Assembly: GCA_016926475.1 (NCBI GenBank)
Contig: JAFGON010000040.1
Location: 19,799 to 83,798, forward strand
Reading direction: 5' to 3'
Source: a candidate division WOR-3 bacterium
GTDB lineage: Bacteria > SDB-A
Length of the DNA: 64,000 nt
This document shows positions 9,771 to 17,661 of the stretch, in pieces. Both the position numbers and the translations under genes were made by a program. Numbering within the stretch: position 1 is the first letter of the stretch; the number at the start of each line of letters is the position of its first letter. Below the pieces are notes generated by a model, which searched no databases, was not told where the DNA came from, and saw nothing but the letters and a program-made list of their open reading frames with translations.

Positions 9771-9796
9771 TGTGAAGGTTTAAAAAAGCTAATTGC

Positions 9797-10609
9797 TTGA
9801 ATGAATTAAAGATCAAAATAGGTTCCATATCTCTGAAATTACGGTCAAAAGAGCGTATCGGCTTTTTTTCTGATTTGTTTGAATACTTTAAGACAAAAGA
9901 TGAATGTCTATATGACACTGAGATCGTTTTTTGGGATTGTGAAGACATCCTCGACTGCATAAAGAAGAAAATTTTTTGGGTGAAAGACAACATAAAATCC
10001 GCCAGAAATACTATTCACATGATTTCTTCTTTCGGATTTAAGACAATTGTTGACGAAGACCAGGGCAAGATATTTATTTTTTCCCCCCAGGAATACAAAG
10101 CCAAGGCTTTGAGGGTTTCTGTGGGCTTTTTTTGCTGGAAAATGTTTCCCAAAGACAAATATCTTTTTTTTCATGCCGCGTCCTGTAAGTTCTCAGAAAA
10201 CAGCTATCTCTTTCCGGCGAACAGCGGCAAAGGCAAGACCACTTTGAGTGAAAACGCAATAAAATGCGGCGAGGTATTCAACGACGAGTTTTCTCTCGTC
10301 GAGATTACCACAGACGGATATGTTCTTCATGGCACACCTTTCGGGCAGGTGACGAGCGGACCGATTTTGGGTCAACTAAAAAAAATATTCTTTCTCGAAA
10401 AAAGCGAAAAAAACGACTTCAAGAGGATTACGCCCGTCGAATCAATGAAAATTGCTTGGGAGGACAACCTATACAGAACAGGGATAACCAATTCCGAAGA
10501 GAGAAAATTGGTGTTCAACGAAATTTTGGATATTTTCGAAAATATTCCATGTTTTGAGATGAATGTGAGAAAAGATTTCAACGATTTTAAACTACTCGAG
10601 AATTTATAG
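9797..10609 (+). CDS. HPr kinase-like P-loop protein of the RiPP locus
   Basis: A 270-residue protein with a Walker A ANSGKGKTTLS at about 141-151 and an acidic FNDEFSLVEI motif shortly after, the pattern of the HPr kinase/phosphatase fold. It lacks the N-terminal and C-terminal parts of true HprK, and no HPr gene is near. HprK-like proteins recur in RiPP loci; in some lasso clusters they phosphorylate the C-terminal serine of the precursor, and the SynChlorMet cassette has one (ScmC, from memory). Here the substrate is unknown. The likely start is TTG 9797, 26 nt after precursor 1; there is no good ATG in frame nearby. Placed between the two precursor genes. Confidence 0.77.
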   Translation: MNELKIKIGSISLKLRSKERIGFFSDLFEYFKTKDECLYDTEIVFWDCEDILDCIKKKIFWVKDNIKSARNTIHMISSFGFKTIVDEDQGKIFIFSPQEYKAKALRVSVGFFCWKMFPKDKYLFFHAASCKFSENSYLFPANSGKGKTTLSENAIKCGEVFNDEFSLVEITTDGYVLHGTPFGQVTSGPILGQLKKIFFLEKSEKNDFKRITPVESMKIAWEDNLYRTGITNSEERKLVFNEILDIFENIPCFEMNVRKDFNDFKLLENL

Positions 10610-10799
10610 ATCCCTTTTCTAAATAAAATGTTAAAATGACAGAAAACATTGGAATATAGAGCTGTTTTGGTATTTTTGAATCTTTTCTAAAACTCCGATT
10701 TTATAAATAGATAATTAGAGATATTTGCAGTGAATTGTTAATAAAAATATTACTTGTTAATTTCCAAAAAAATCAATAAAATGTCAAAAAGGCTGTTTT

Positions 10800-11090
10800 A
10801 TGGGGAAAAAGAAGTATATTAAACCTCAAATAAGGTGTTTTGAAGCAATCACGGCATATTCACAGCTTTTTTCGAATGAATCACCTGAAGGGGTTTGCAC
10901 CATAGGCACCGTTGCAAACGCCTGTCAGGAAGGGGGAAGTGCGTCCGGAGGTCCAGGACAGTGCCTTTCCGGCTCGACTGCCAATTTTGACTGCCTCACT
11001 GGGAGTTATGCGCAGGGTTCGGTATGCTCCAACGGAGACCACGCGGCAAATCAAGGCGGACAATGTAAAGTGGGTATGAGTCCAAAATAA
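10800..11090 (+). CDS. RiPP precursor peptide 2 (CxxGxxA repeats)
   Basis: A 96-residue paralogue of the precursor at 9474-9770. It shares the leader block KKKYIKPxI, an LFS motif, the boundary SPEG, and the core repeat. Core cysteines are at 33, 42, 55, 65, 76 and 89, all in C-x2-G, the first five in C-x2-G-x2-A. It ends CKVGMSPK where precursor 1 ends CASGSSPLA. One extra cysteine (13) lies in the leader. A 190-nt AT-rich gap separates it from the HPr-kinase-like gene, and AAAAAGG lies just upstream of the ATG, so it may have its own promoter; no clear -35/-10 pair could be fixed. Conservation of leader and repeat between otherwise divergent copies marks it as a real substrate of the locus. 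Confidence 0.82.
   Translation: MGKKKYIKPQIRCFEAITAYSQLFSNESPEGVCTIGTVANACQEGGSASGGPGQCLSGSTANFDCLTGSYAQGSVCSNGDHAANQGGQCKVGMSPK
10896..11087 (+). repeat. Six Cys-x2-Gly units in precursor 2 core
   Basis: Units CTIG, CQEG, CLSG, CLTG, CSNG and CKVG. The first five have Ala at +6 from Cys. Spacings are 9, 13, 10, 11 and 13 residues, close to those of precursor 1, so unit number and order are conserved between copies while the other residues have diverged. Confidence 0.9.
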
Positions 11091-11434
11091 GCAGTGGACG
11101 AAGGGTTTCGGGAGTTTTGCTTCTGATGAAAAAAATCAAAAGCAGATGGCAAAATGAGTGGACAGCTAAAAGATCTGTTTTAAGATGGATTTCAAAACAT
11201 AATTTTCCCATAATAGGCGATTGAGGTCGCGTGTTCAAAACCAGCAGGCAGAGAAAAAATATTTTTTAATGATGCATAAAGTTAGAAATAGGCAAATCGC
11301 GAAAAATTTCGGGAATTTTTTACTATCTTGGATTGTCGGTGTCCTAATAAAATCGTTATAAAGATTCATTTCTGGAGACAGTTCTTTTCAGGACACTGCT
11401 GATTTTGTATTTTTATCATAGGGGGGATTTTGTT
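11091..11434. other. Gap after the RiPP locus; no confident gene
   Basis: About 340 bases. A 32-codon ORF (11126-11224, beginning MKKIKSRWQNEW, basic) has only a weak upstream GGGAG and is unsupported. An AT-rich terminator-like hairpin is at 11302-11320. A 7-bp inverted repeat (GTGTCCT 11339-11345, AGGACAC 11390-11396) could fold the leader of the following DUF402 gene. Nothing else assignable is seen. Confidence 0.5.
11302..11320 (+). terminator. Weak AT-rich terminator-like hairpin
   Basis: AAAAATT pairs with AATTTTT around a TCGGG loop, with the T run forming part of the stem. It lies about 210 nt after precursor 2 and could end the RiPP transcript. The stem has no G-C pairs, so it is weak. 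Confidence 0.35.
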
Positions 11435-11905
11435 TTGAAGAGTATTATCGAGAGGAAGATAAAATTGTCTGGTGAAACAGAAGATTTCCAGTGTGAAATC
11501 ATAGAAATTTTTCCTGATAAAGCAATACTTAAATACACAATTGAAAAGGAAACCTCAGTGGCTGGTCTCGTGCTGAGCCCGGGTGATGTAACCCGAGCTT
11601 ATTACAGCGAGAAAGAACCTTATGTACTATACAGGTGGTTTTCCAAAAAATCTGTTTTTATGGGGGACTATTTCAACATAGCAGATAGCGTGAAAATTTC
11701 AGGTGATTGTGTGAGGTGGAGAGATCTTGAGATAGACCTGCTGTTTCTCCAAAACGGGACGCACTTAGTTTTGGATGAGGACAAGTTGCCTGAAAATATT
11801 TCACTTGAACTCAAAAAGTATATAGACAACGCTGTGGATTTCATCGTAAGAAACTATGAATCAATCGTAGGGGAATTTGACGGAATTAGACTATTCAGAC
11901 CTTAA
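11435..11905 (+). CDS. DUF402 family protein
   Basis: About 156 residues. The central block with SPGDVTRAYYSEKEPYVLYR and the later EIDLLFLQNG resemble the DUF402 fold, whose members include nucleotide phosphatases and the FAU-1 RNase C-terminal domain. Exact activity here is unknown. I chose TTG 11435 because a run AGGGGGGA sits about six bases before it; the longer in-frame TTG at 11405 has no such site. Its 3' end overlaps the endonuclease V gene by 29 nt, so the two are co-transcribed. Confidence 0.6.
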   Translation: MKSIIERKIKLSGETEDFQCEIIEIFPDKAILKYTIEKETSVAGLVLSPGDVTRAYYSEKEPYVLYRWFSKKSVFMGDYFNIADSVKISGDCVRWRDLEIDLLFLQNGTHLVLDEDKLPENISLELKKYIDNAVDFIVRNYESIVGEFDGIRLFRP

Positions 11906-12560
11906 AAGGATACAGGAAAGGCTTGTTTCACGGGTCAAGATCAAGCCTTTGAAAAGCGGAATTAGATATGTCGCAGGTCTTGACTGCGCCGTGACGAAAG
12001 ACAAAATTGTCGGCGAAGCCGTTCTTATGAGTTATCCCGAACTTCAAATGGAGGAGGAAAAATTCAGCTTCAGAGAGCTCAGTTTTCCCTATGTCCCGGG
12101 TTTTCTCTCGTTCAGAGAAATGCCGGCTCTCATTTCTGCCTACCTCAAACTGTCGAGAAAACCAGATATGATTATTGTCGACGGGCAGGGAATTCTTCAT
12201 CCCCGCGGTATGGGTCTGGCAAGCCATTTGGGTGTAATACTCAACAAACCTTCAATAGGCTGTGCGAAGAGTCTTTTGTGCGGGGAATATGAAGAACCTT
12301 CTTTTAGAAGAGGATCTAAAAGCCCGGTGTTTTTGAATGAAAAGATTATGGGTTATGCCCTGAGGACGAGAGACGGGGTCAAGCCCGTCATTGTATCTCC
12401 CGGACATCTCATTACTCCACTGCAGGCGCAAAAACTTGTCCTAGAAATGTCTTTTTTCAGGCTTCCGGAACCCGTCAGGCTGGCCGACAAGTATTCAAGG
12501 GAGAATAAAAAGTATTCTTCGCAGAATAGTAAGGTTTTGGTCGAAAATAATGATTTTTGA
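11877..12560 (+). CDS. nfi: Endonuclease V (deoxyinosine endonuclease)
   Basis: Cuts DNA near deoxyinosine (deaminated adenine) for repair. Conserved blocks: GLDCAV with the first metal-binding Asp, the damage-binding YVPGFLSFREMP, the VDGQGILHPRGMGLASHLGV core, and GCAKS. 227 residues, the usual family size. TTG start at 11877 inside the DUF402 gene; its own 3' end overlaps the cyclase gene by 11 nt. The C-terminal tail (SRENKKYSSQNSK) is low-complexity and probably not part of the fold. Confidence 0.92.
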   Translation: MTELDYSDLKRIQERLVSRVKIKPLKSGIRYVAGLDCAVTKDKIVGEAVLMSYPELQMEEEKFSFRELSFPYVPGFLSFREMPALISAYLKLSRKPDMIIVDGQGILHPRGMGLASHLGVILNKPSIGCAKSLLCGEYEEPSFRRGSKSPVFLNEKIMGYALRTRDGVKPVIVSPGHLITPLQAQKLVLEMSFFRLPEPVRLADKYSRENKKYSSQNSKVLVENNDF

Positions 12561-15500
12561 AAAAATTGACGGATTGATTGGAAAATTATCTGAGTCTGAC
12601 GCACGGTCGAAGGAAAAGCAATTCCGCCTTGTAGCTGGAGACAGGAGAGACGTAGCTGTTTTATTCGCCGATATACACGGTTTCACATCAATTTCGGAAA
12701 AACTCGACCCGGAGAAAGTCAAAATTTTGGCTGATAAACTAATGCAGATTCTGTCTTTCTGCGTCAAAAATTACGGGGGCTTCGTCGATAAATACGAAGG
12801 TGACAGAATCATGGCGCTGTTCGGCGCAAAAAAAGCTAGCGACAAAGACGCGGAAAAAGCAGTCAGAGCAGCTATCGATATGATAGAAAAAATCACTCTT
12901 TTGGCAAAAATATTCAAGGAGGACGAGGAATTTAAAGAATTCGACCTTTCGATGAGAATAGGAATAAACTACGGACTTGTGACGACAGGAAGAATTGGAG
13001 AAAAAAGAGAAGGGGATTTCACCGTGTACGGCGACACGGTCAACATAGCTTCGAGGCTGGAGGAAAAGTCTCCGTTAAATTCGATTTTGGTTTCATCGTC
13101 GGTCAGGGAATCCCTAAAACAGATCTTTGAATTTGACCCGTTTGGAGATCTCGAACTCAAGGGGAAAATCCAGAAGGTAGAGGCTTGGATTGCCAAAAAA
13201 TACAAAACGAAGAAAACATTGATGGCCGATGACGACAGTCTGTTTTTAGGAAGAGAAAACGAAATAACAGAGACAACCAGAATAATCAATTCGGCGCTCA
13301 ACAGAGCAGTATCTACAAAGGACGCCAATTATTTGAGCCTCGGTTTCATAACCGGAGAGCCGGGGATAGGGAAAACGAGACTATTAGGGGAAATTTTAAA
13401 GTTGTTCCAGGGCAGGGCAGAGTTTTTTTGGGGGAGTTGTGATTCACTGAAGGTATCGAGATTCGGAGTGATAGAGGAAATGGTTAAAGAGCGGCTCGGC
13501 GTGGCGAGAGAAGATGAAAAGAATGCGATCGTCTCAAAAATATCCCAATGGGCGTTCTCAAACAAAGCGGGTGAGGATCTTAGAAACAATTTGATTGATT
13601 TGTACGCGTGCGCAGGCAATCCTTACAACTCGGAGGGAAGAGATGAAAGCAGGTTTGTTTTCGCAAGGCAGGTTTTTATCGAATTTTTCAAAACAATCGG
13701 GTCAAAAGCCTCGGAAAATTCGAAACCAGTAATAATAGCTATAGATGATTTTCAAGAAGCGGATGAAATTGAAGTATCCTTTCTCGAGTGTTTTCTGGAA
13801 GCTTTAAGACATAAAGATGAAAAATTGGTTTTCTCTACCTTCGTTATCCTTATTGCTTCGAGAAAAGACATCGAAACTGATTTTGGAGCTTCGGGGATTT
13901 TGCAAAACAGAATTCGACTATTGCCTCTTTCATCAGAAAACTCAATGAAATTACTCGATGGTGTACTGCGCGATGAAAACATTGAGGAGCGCCTGAAATC
14001 CTTCATCATCGAGAGAGCGCAGGGTAACCCTCTTTTTATTACAGAGCTGAGCAAAATAGCCAAAAAAAGAGGAGGAGAGAACCTGTCTGTTAGCGATATC
14101 CCTTCTTCCATGAAGTCTCTTATGCTTTCAAGGCTCGATTGTTTAGATGAAAATTTAAAAGAACCTCTGAAAATCCTCACGGTTTCAGGTGAAAAGATAG
14201 AAATAGACATATCTGAATACGTTCTTCGCAGATTTGAAATAGACCCGGAATTCTTGATTTCTCGACTCGAGAGTGAAAAGGTCATTTATGAGTATGAAAA
14301 AGAAATTTATCGATTCTCGAGTTTATTTTTCAGGGAAATTATCTACGAGACTTTTTTGGTCGAAAACAGAAGAATAGTCCACGCTGAATACGCAAAAGCT
14401 TTGGAAGACAAAAGAAAACATTCAATCGATAACTACATATCCGAAATCTGCGGGCACTATTTGGAGACGGATGACGATGAGAAAATAATCGAATACTTGG
14501 AAAAAAATGGAAAGCTGCTTAAAGAAAGGTTCGACAACAAAAGCGCCCTTGAGATTTTTTTAAAACTTGATAGCATGCTTTCGAAAAAGTATTTAGAAAA
14601 CGCATCGTCTGCATTCGCTTACGCAGAATGCCTTTTGAATATGTCTGAAATTTTAAACATTGCCGGAGATTGGGAGTTATCGGAAAAGAAAACAATTCTC
14701 TCATTGAGTATAATTGGAGAAAAAAACCTGGAAAGTCTCAAGGGACGGGCCTTTTTATGCCTTGCGAGAGCATACCTGAATTTAAACAGGTTAAAAGACG
14801 CAGAACATGCAGTTGAGAGATCTTTGGCCTATTCTAAAAAATTAAAGAACACCAGCGTAATGATCTCTTCGATGATGCTGAAAGGAGAACTGTATATTTT
14901 GTTTTCGGATTATAAGTCCGCCGCGAAATGTTTCAAGAGCATTGAAAAGAAATCAAAGACCGCCGGCGACGAAAAAGGACTTATGATGTCTTTCTTCAAT
15001 TTAGCGCATGTTTACATCAAAAAGAGCAAGTTTAAAAAATCGCTCGAGTACAATTTGATGGCTTTGAAAATTGCCGAAGACATTTCGGACAAATTGAGCA
15101 TAGTGAGAATTCTCAACAACATAGGTATCGGTTACAGAAATATCGGGGAATTTGACAAAGCATTTAGAGCTTATCAAAAGAGCTTGAAACTCGCCGTGGA
15201 AATGGGCAGTAAAAAAAATATCGCTACAGCCTATGGAAATTTATCCATTCTCTACATGCAAAAAGGCGAGATGAACGAATACGTGAGATTTTTAAGAAAG
15301 CATTTTTTGTTGAATTTTGAATTGAATGATAAAATGGGGATGGCTTATTCGTTGGCAAATTTCGGAAATTACCACAATTATTCAGGCAACCTGCGGGAAG
15401 CTGAACTCAGTTACAAAAAAGGTCTTTCTATAGCTAAGATTTTCAAAAACAAAGTTCTCGCAATGAACCTCGCTTACAACCTATCTACTGTCTATATGGC

Positions 15501-15918
15501 TCAAAAAGACAACAGCAAAGCACTTAAATTCTCGGAGATTTCTTACAAAACAGCAGACGAAATAGGAAACTTCAACTGGAAATTTCTAACGAGAGCCATA
15601 GGGTTGAGGATAGAATTCAACGCGGCAAAAAGTCTGGTGGAAAAAAATACAGTTTTGAAAAAAACCGAAGAAATGCTCAAAGATTACAAAACAAAAGATA
15701 CAAGGGCTGAAATATTATACCGAATCTGGGAATTCACTATGGAATATTCGGAGTTGGCGGCAAAGAGAAGACAAATAATAGAAACATACAGAAATGAAGC
15801 GATCAAGCTCTTCGCGGAATTGCTTAAGAAAGAAAAAAAGAGCGATTATTCAGATAAACTTGAAAACCTGACAAACGGCTTTATAACAAAAAGAGGGAGC
15901 AGATTCAGTATTCATTGA
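12550..15918 (+). CDS. Class III adenylate cyclase - ATPase - TPR regulator
   Basis: A 1122-residue multidomain protein. The cyclase domain (about 30-200) has metal-binding Asp41 in FADIHGFTS and Asp85 in YEGDRIMALFG, the purine-selecting pair Lys81/Thr158 (KYEGD, FTVYGD), and catalytic Asn/Arg in DTVNIASRLEE. Lys/Thr is the class IIIb (bicarbonate-responsive type) adenylate cyclase pattern. An NTPase domain follows with Walker A GEPGIGKTR (about 269-277) and Walker B VIIAIDDFQEAD, then many TPR-like repeats (about 650-1050). The layout is that of soluble adenylate cyclase (sAC)-like proteins. No membrane segments are seen, so cytoplasmic. Starts within the end of nfi. cAMP product is inferred from the residues. 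Confidence 0.85.
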   Translation: MIFEKIDGLIGKLSESDARSKEKQFRLVAGDRRDVAVLFADIHGFTSISEKLDPEKVKILADKLMQILSFCVKNYGGFVDKYEGDRIMALFGAKKASDKDAEKAVRAAIDMIEKITLLAKIFKEDEEFKEFDLSMRIGINYGLVTTGRIGEKREGDFTVYGDTVNIASRLEEKSPLNSILVSSSVRESLKQIFEFDPFGDLELKGKIQKVEAWIAKKYKTKKTLMADDDSLFLGRENEITETTRIINSALNRAVSTKDANYLSLGFITGEPGIGKTRLLGEILKLFQGRAEFFWGSCDSLKVSRFGVIEEMVKERLGVAREDEKNAIVSKISQWAFSNKAGEDLRNNLIDLYACAGNPYNSEGRDESRFVFARQVFIEFFKTIGSKASENSKPVIIAIDDFQEADEIEVSFLECFLEALRHKDEKLVFSTFVILIASRKDIETDFGASGILQNRIRLLPLSSENSMKLLDGVLRDENIEERLKSFIIERAQGNPLFITELSKIAKKRGGENLSVSDIPSSMKSLMLSRLDCLDENLKEPLKILTVSGEKIEIDISEYVLRRFEIDPEFLISRLESEKVIYEYEKEIYRFSSLFFREIIYETFLVENRRIVHAEYAKALEDKRKHSIDNYISEICGHYLETDDDEKIIEYLEKNGKLLKERFDNKSALEIFLKLDSMLSKKYLENASSAFAYAECLLNMSEILNIAGDWELSEKKTILSLSIIGEKNLESLKGRAFLCLARAYLNLNRLKDAEHAVERSLAYSKKLKNTSVMISSMMLKGELYILFSDYKSAAKCFKSIEKKSKTAGDEKGLMMSFFNLAHVYIKKSKFKKSLEYNLMALKIAEDISDKLSIVRILNNIGIGYRNIGEFDKAFRAYQKSLKLAVEMGSKKNIATAYGNLSILYMQKGEMNEYVRFLRKHFLLNFELNDKMGMAYSLANFGNYHNYSGNLREAELSYKKGLSIAKIFKNKVLAMNLAYNLSTVYMAQKDNSKALKFSEISYKTADEIGNFNWKFLTRAIGLRIEFNAAKSLVEKNTVLKKTEEMLKDYKTKDTRAEILYRIWEFTMEYSELAAKRRQIIETYRNEAIKLFAELLKKEKKSDYSDKLENLTNGFITKRGSRFSIH

Positions 15919-15934
15919 AAGGAAAAAATCGATT

Positions 15935-17659
15935 ATGTTTAGATCAAGCGCGTTGATTTTTTTGACGTTGAACCTGCAGGGTTTGTTTTCTTCGGAGTTG
16001 AGGTTTGCTGTATTGGGAGACAGAACAGGCGGTCATGTGGAAGGAGTTTTCGAGAAGGCGCTTCTTAAAGCCGATATGCTCGACCCTGAAATCATGATCT
16101 GTGTGGGAGATATAATTGAAGGCTACAGCGAAGACGAAGGAGAAATAAGATCGGAGTGGGAAGAGATATTGCCTTACATAAGAGGGATTTCCTGCCCTTT
16201 TTATTTCACTCCGGGTAACCACGATATTTCAAATGAGATTCAAGCTGAAATTTACAGAGAATTGATAGGAGAACAGGATTATTCTTTCGACAGAAACGGC
16301 TATCATTTCGTCATCCTCGACAATTCGCGCATAGAATATCCGACCGATTTTACATCGAAACAGATGGAGTGGCTCGAGAAGGATCTCAAGAAAAGTAGGG
16401 ATGCCGAGGCGATTTTTGTCTTCTACCATAAACCTTTTTGGTTTGAGTCGATTCTGAGAGGCGAAGTAGACCCTCTGCATGAACTTTTTGTAGAATACGG
16501 GGTTGACGCGGTCTTCACAGGTCATTACCACTTTTATTTCACCGCTGAAATTGACGGAATAAAATACACCGGTGTCGGAAGCTCCGGCGCCGAATCCCAC
16601 CTCGGAATTTTAGGACCCAATTTTCATTTTCTTCTCGTAAGCGCTAAAGAAGATTCGATAAATATTTCCGTGATAGAACTTGAGGGAGTGCATTCCTGGG
16701 ACGAGATAAAAATGGAGGACATTCAAACAGCCGATAGGGCTATGGAAAACGGCATCGAGATAATTCGACCGGCAAGGGTTGATGAAGATCTAAAAGTCTT
16801 TGAACAGATGGTAGGTGTTGTCGTAAGAAATTATTCAGAAGATGTCAAGATAGAAGATGTTCTGAAAATAGATTTACCCCATGGGTGGTCGTCTTCGGCG
16901 GATGAAATACCGATTTCTCTTATGCCGGGCGATTCAACCGTGTTTGAAGTTGCCTTAAATTCAACTGGGAGCCTATACCCTCTTCCTGTTTTTAGTTTAA
17001 ATTATCCTGTACGAGACGGCGTGGTTTTTCAACTGCGCCGAACCTTGAGAATTCAAAGAAGCGCTGTTTCCTCCCCTGCTTTTCAGACGGCGAAAATAGA
17101 CGGTGATATTGACGAGTCATTTTGGAAATGTCCCCAGCGGAATTTTTTTTCTTCGGGTGGTGTTGTTTCTGAAACTGATTACACAGAGTTTTATTTCGCC
17201 TACGACTCCGACAATTTGTATTTGGCCGCCAAATGCGTTTTTGAGGATTCGAGTGAAATAAAAGCGGAAGAAAAGGAAAGAGACGGACAAATATTTTCAG
17301 AAGATTGTGTCGGTTATTTTTTTGTTCTTAATCCCGGAGGGGGGGAAATATATCAAGTCTATTTCAATCCTCTCGGGACAATATACGACGCTGTCTTGAA
17401 AAGGGATTGGTCTGGTTCTTTCCAAGGGGACGAAGAGAGGGATTTCGAAATAGAAAGTTATGTCAAAATTACCGAGAACTGCTGGACTTTAGAGGCGAAA
17501 TTGCCTCTTGAGCAATTTGAAAAAATATCCTTTTCTCCCGGAGACAGCATATTGCTGAATTTCAGGAGAAAACAACCGTCAAAGACTGCAAACGCGGATT
17601 GGTTGACGCCGATTGAGTTCGACCCGTCGACTTTTGGAGTCTTGTTTTTCGGGAGTTGA
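15935..17659 (+). CDS. Secreted metallophosphoesterase with C-terminal CBM9/DOMON-like domain
   Basis: N-terminal signal-like stretch (MFRSSALIFLTLNLQGLFSS), then a calcineurin-like phosphoesterase domain with all metal motifs: GDRTGG (Asp29), GDIIEG (Asp59), GNHD (94-97), FYHKPFW and GHYHF. After a linker, the last ~190 residues (from KIDGDIDESFWK) resemble family 9 carbohydrate-binding or DOMON modules common in exported proteins. 574 residues. ATG preceded by AAAGGA. It ends two nt before the ATG of the TonB receptor, so both may be expressed together and act at the cell envelope. The substrate cannot be inferred. Confidence 0.8.
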   Translation: MFRSSALIFLTLNLQGLFSSELRFAVLGDRTGGHVEGVFEKALLKADMLDPEIMICVGDIIEGYSEDEGEIRSEWEEILPYIRGISCPFYFTPGNHDISNEIQAEIYRELIGEQDYSFDRNGYHFVILDNSRIEYPTDFTSKQMEWLEKDLKKSRDAEAIFVFYHKPFWFESILRGEVDPLHELFVEYGVDAVFTGHYHFYFTAEIDGIKYTGVGSSGAESHLGILGPNFHFLLVSAKEDSINISVIELEGVHSWDEIKMEDIQTADRAMENGIEIIRPARVDEDLKVFEQMVGVVVRNYSEDVKIEDVLKIDLPHGWSSSADEIPISLMPGDSTVFEVALNSTGSLYPLPVFSLNYPVRDGVVFQLRRTLRIQRSAVSSPAFQTAKIDGDIDESFWKCPQRNFFSSGGVVSETDYTEFYFAYDSDNLYLAAKCVFEDSSEIKAEEKERDGQIFSEDCVGYFFVLNPGGGEIYQVYFNPLGTIYDAVLKRDWSGSFQGDEERDFEIESYVKITENCWTLEAKLPLEQFEKISFSPGDSILLNFRRKQPSKTANADWLTPIEFDPSTFGVLFFGS

Positions 17660-17661
17660 AC

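Noticed and set aside
9523-9783. 86-codon ORF overlapping precursor 1 in another frame
   Set aside because: No ribosome site, no leader or repeat pattern. It exists because the Cys/Gly-rich core has few stops in the shifted frame.
6125-11090. Lasso peptide cluster
   Set aside because: The leader motif and HprK-like gene fit, but there is no asparagine-synthetase-like cyclase and no B2 transglutaminase-like protease, and the precursor cores are Cys-rich.
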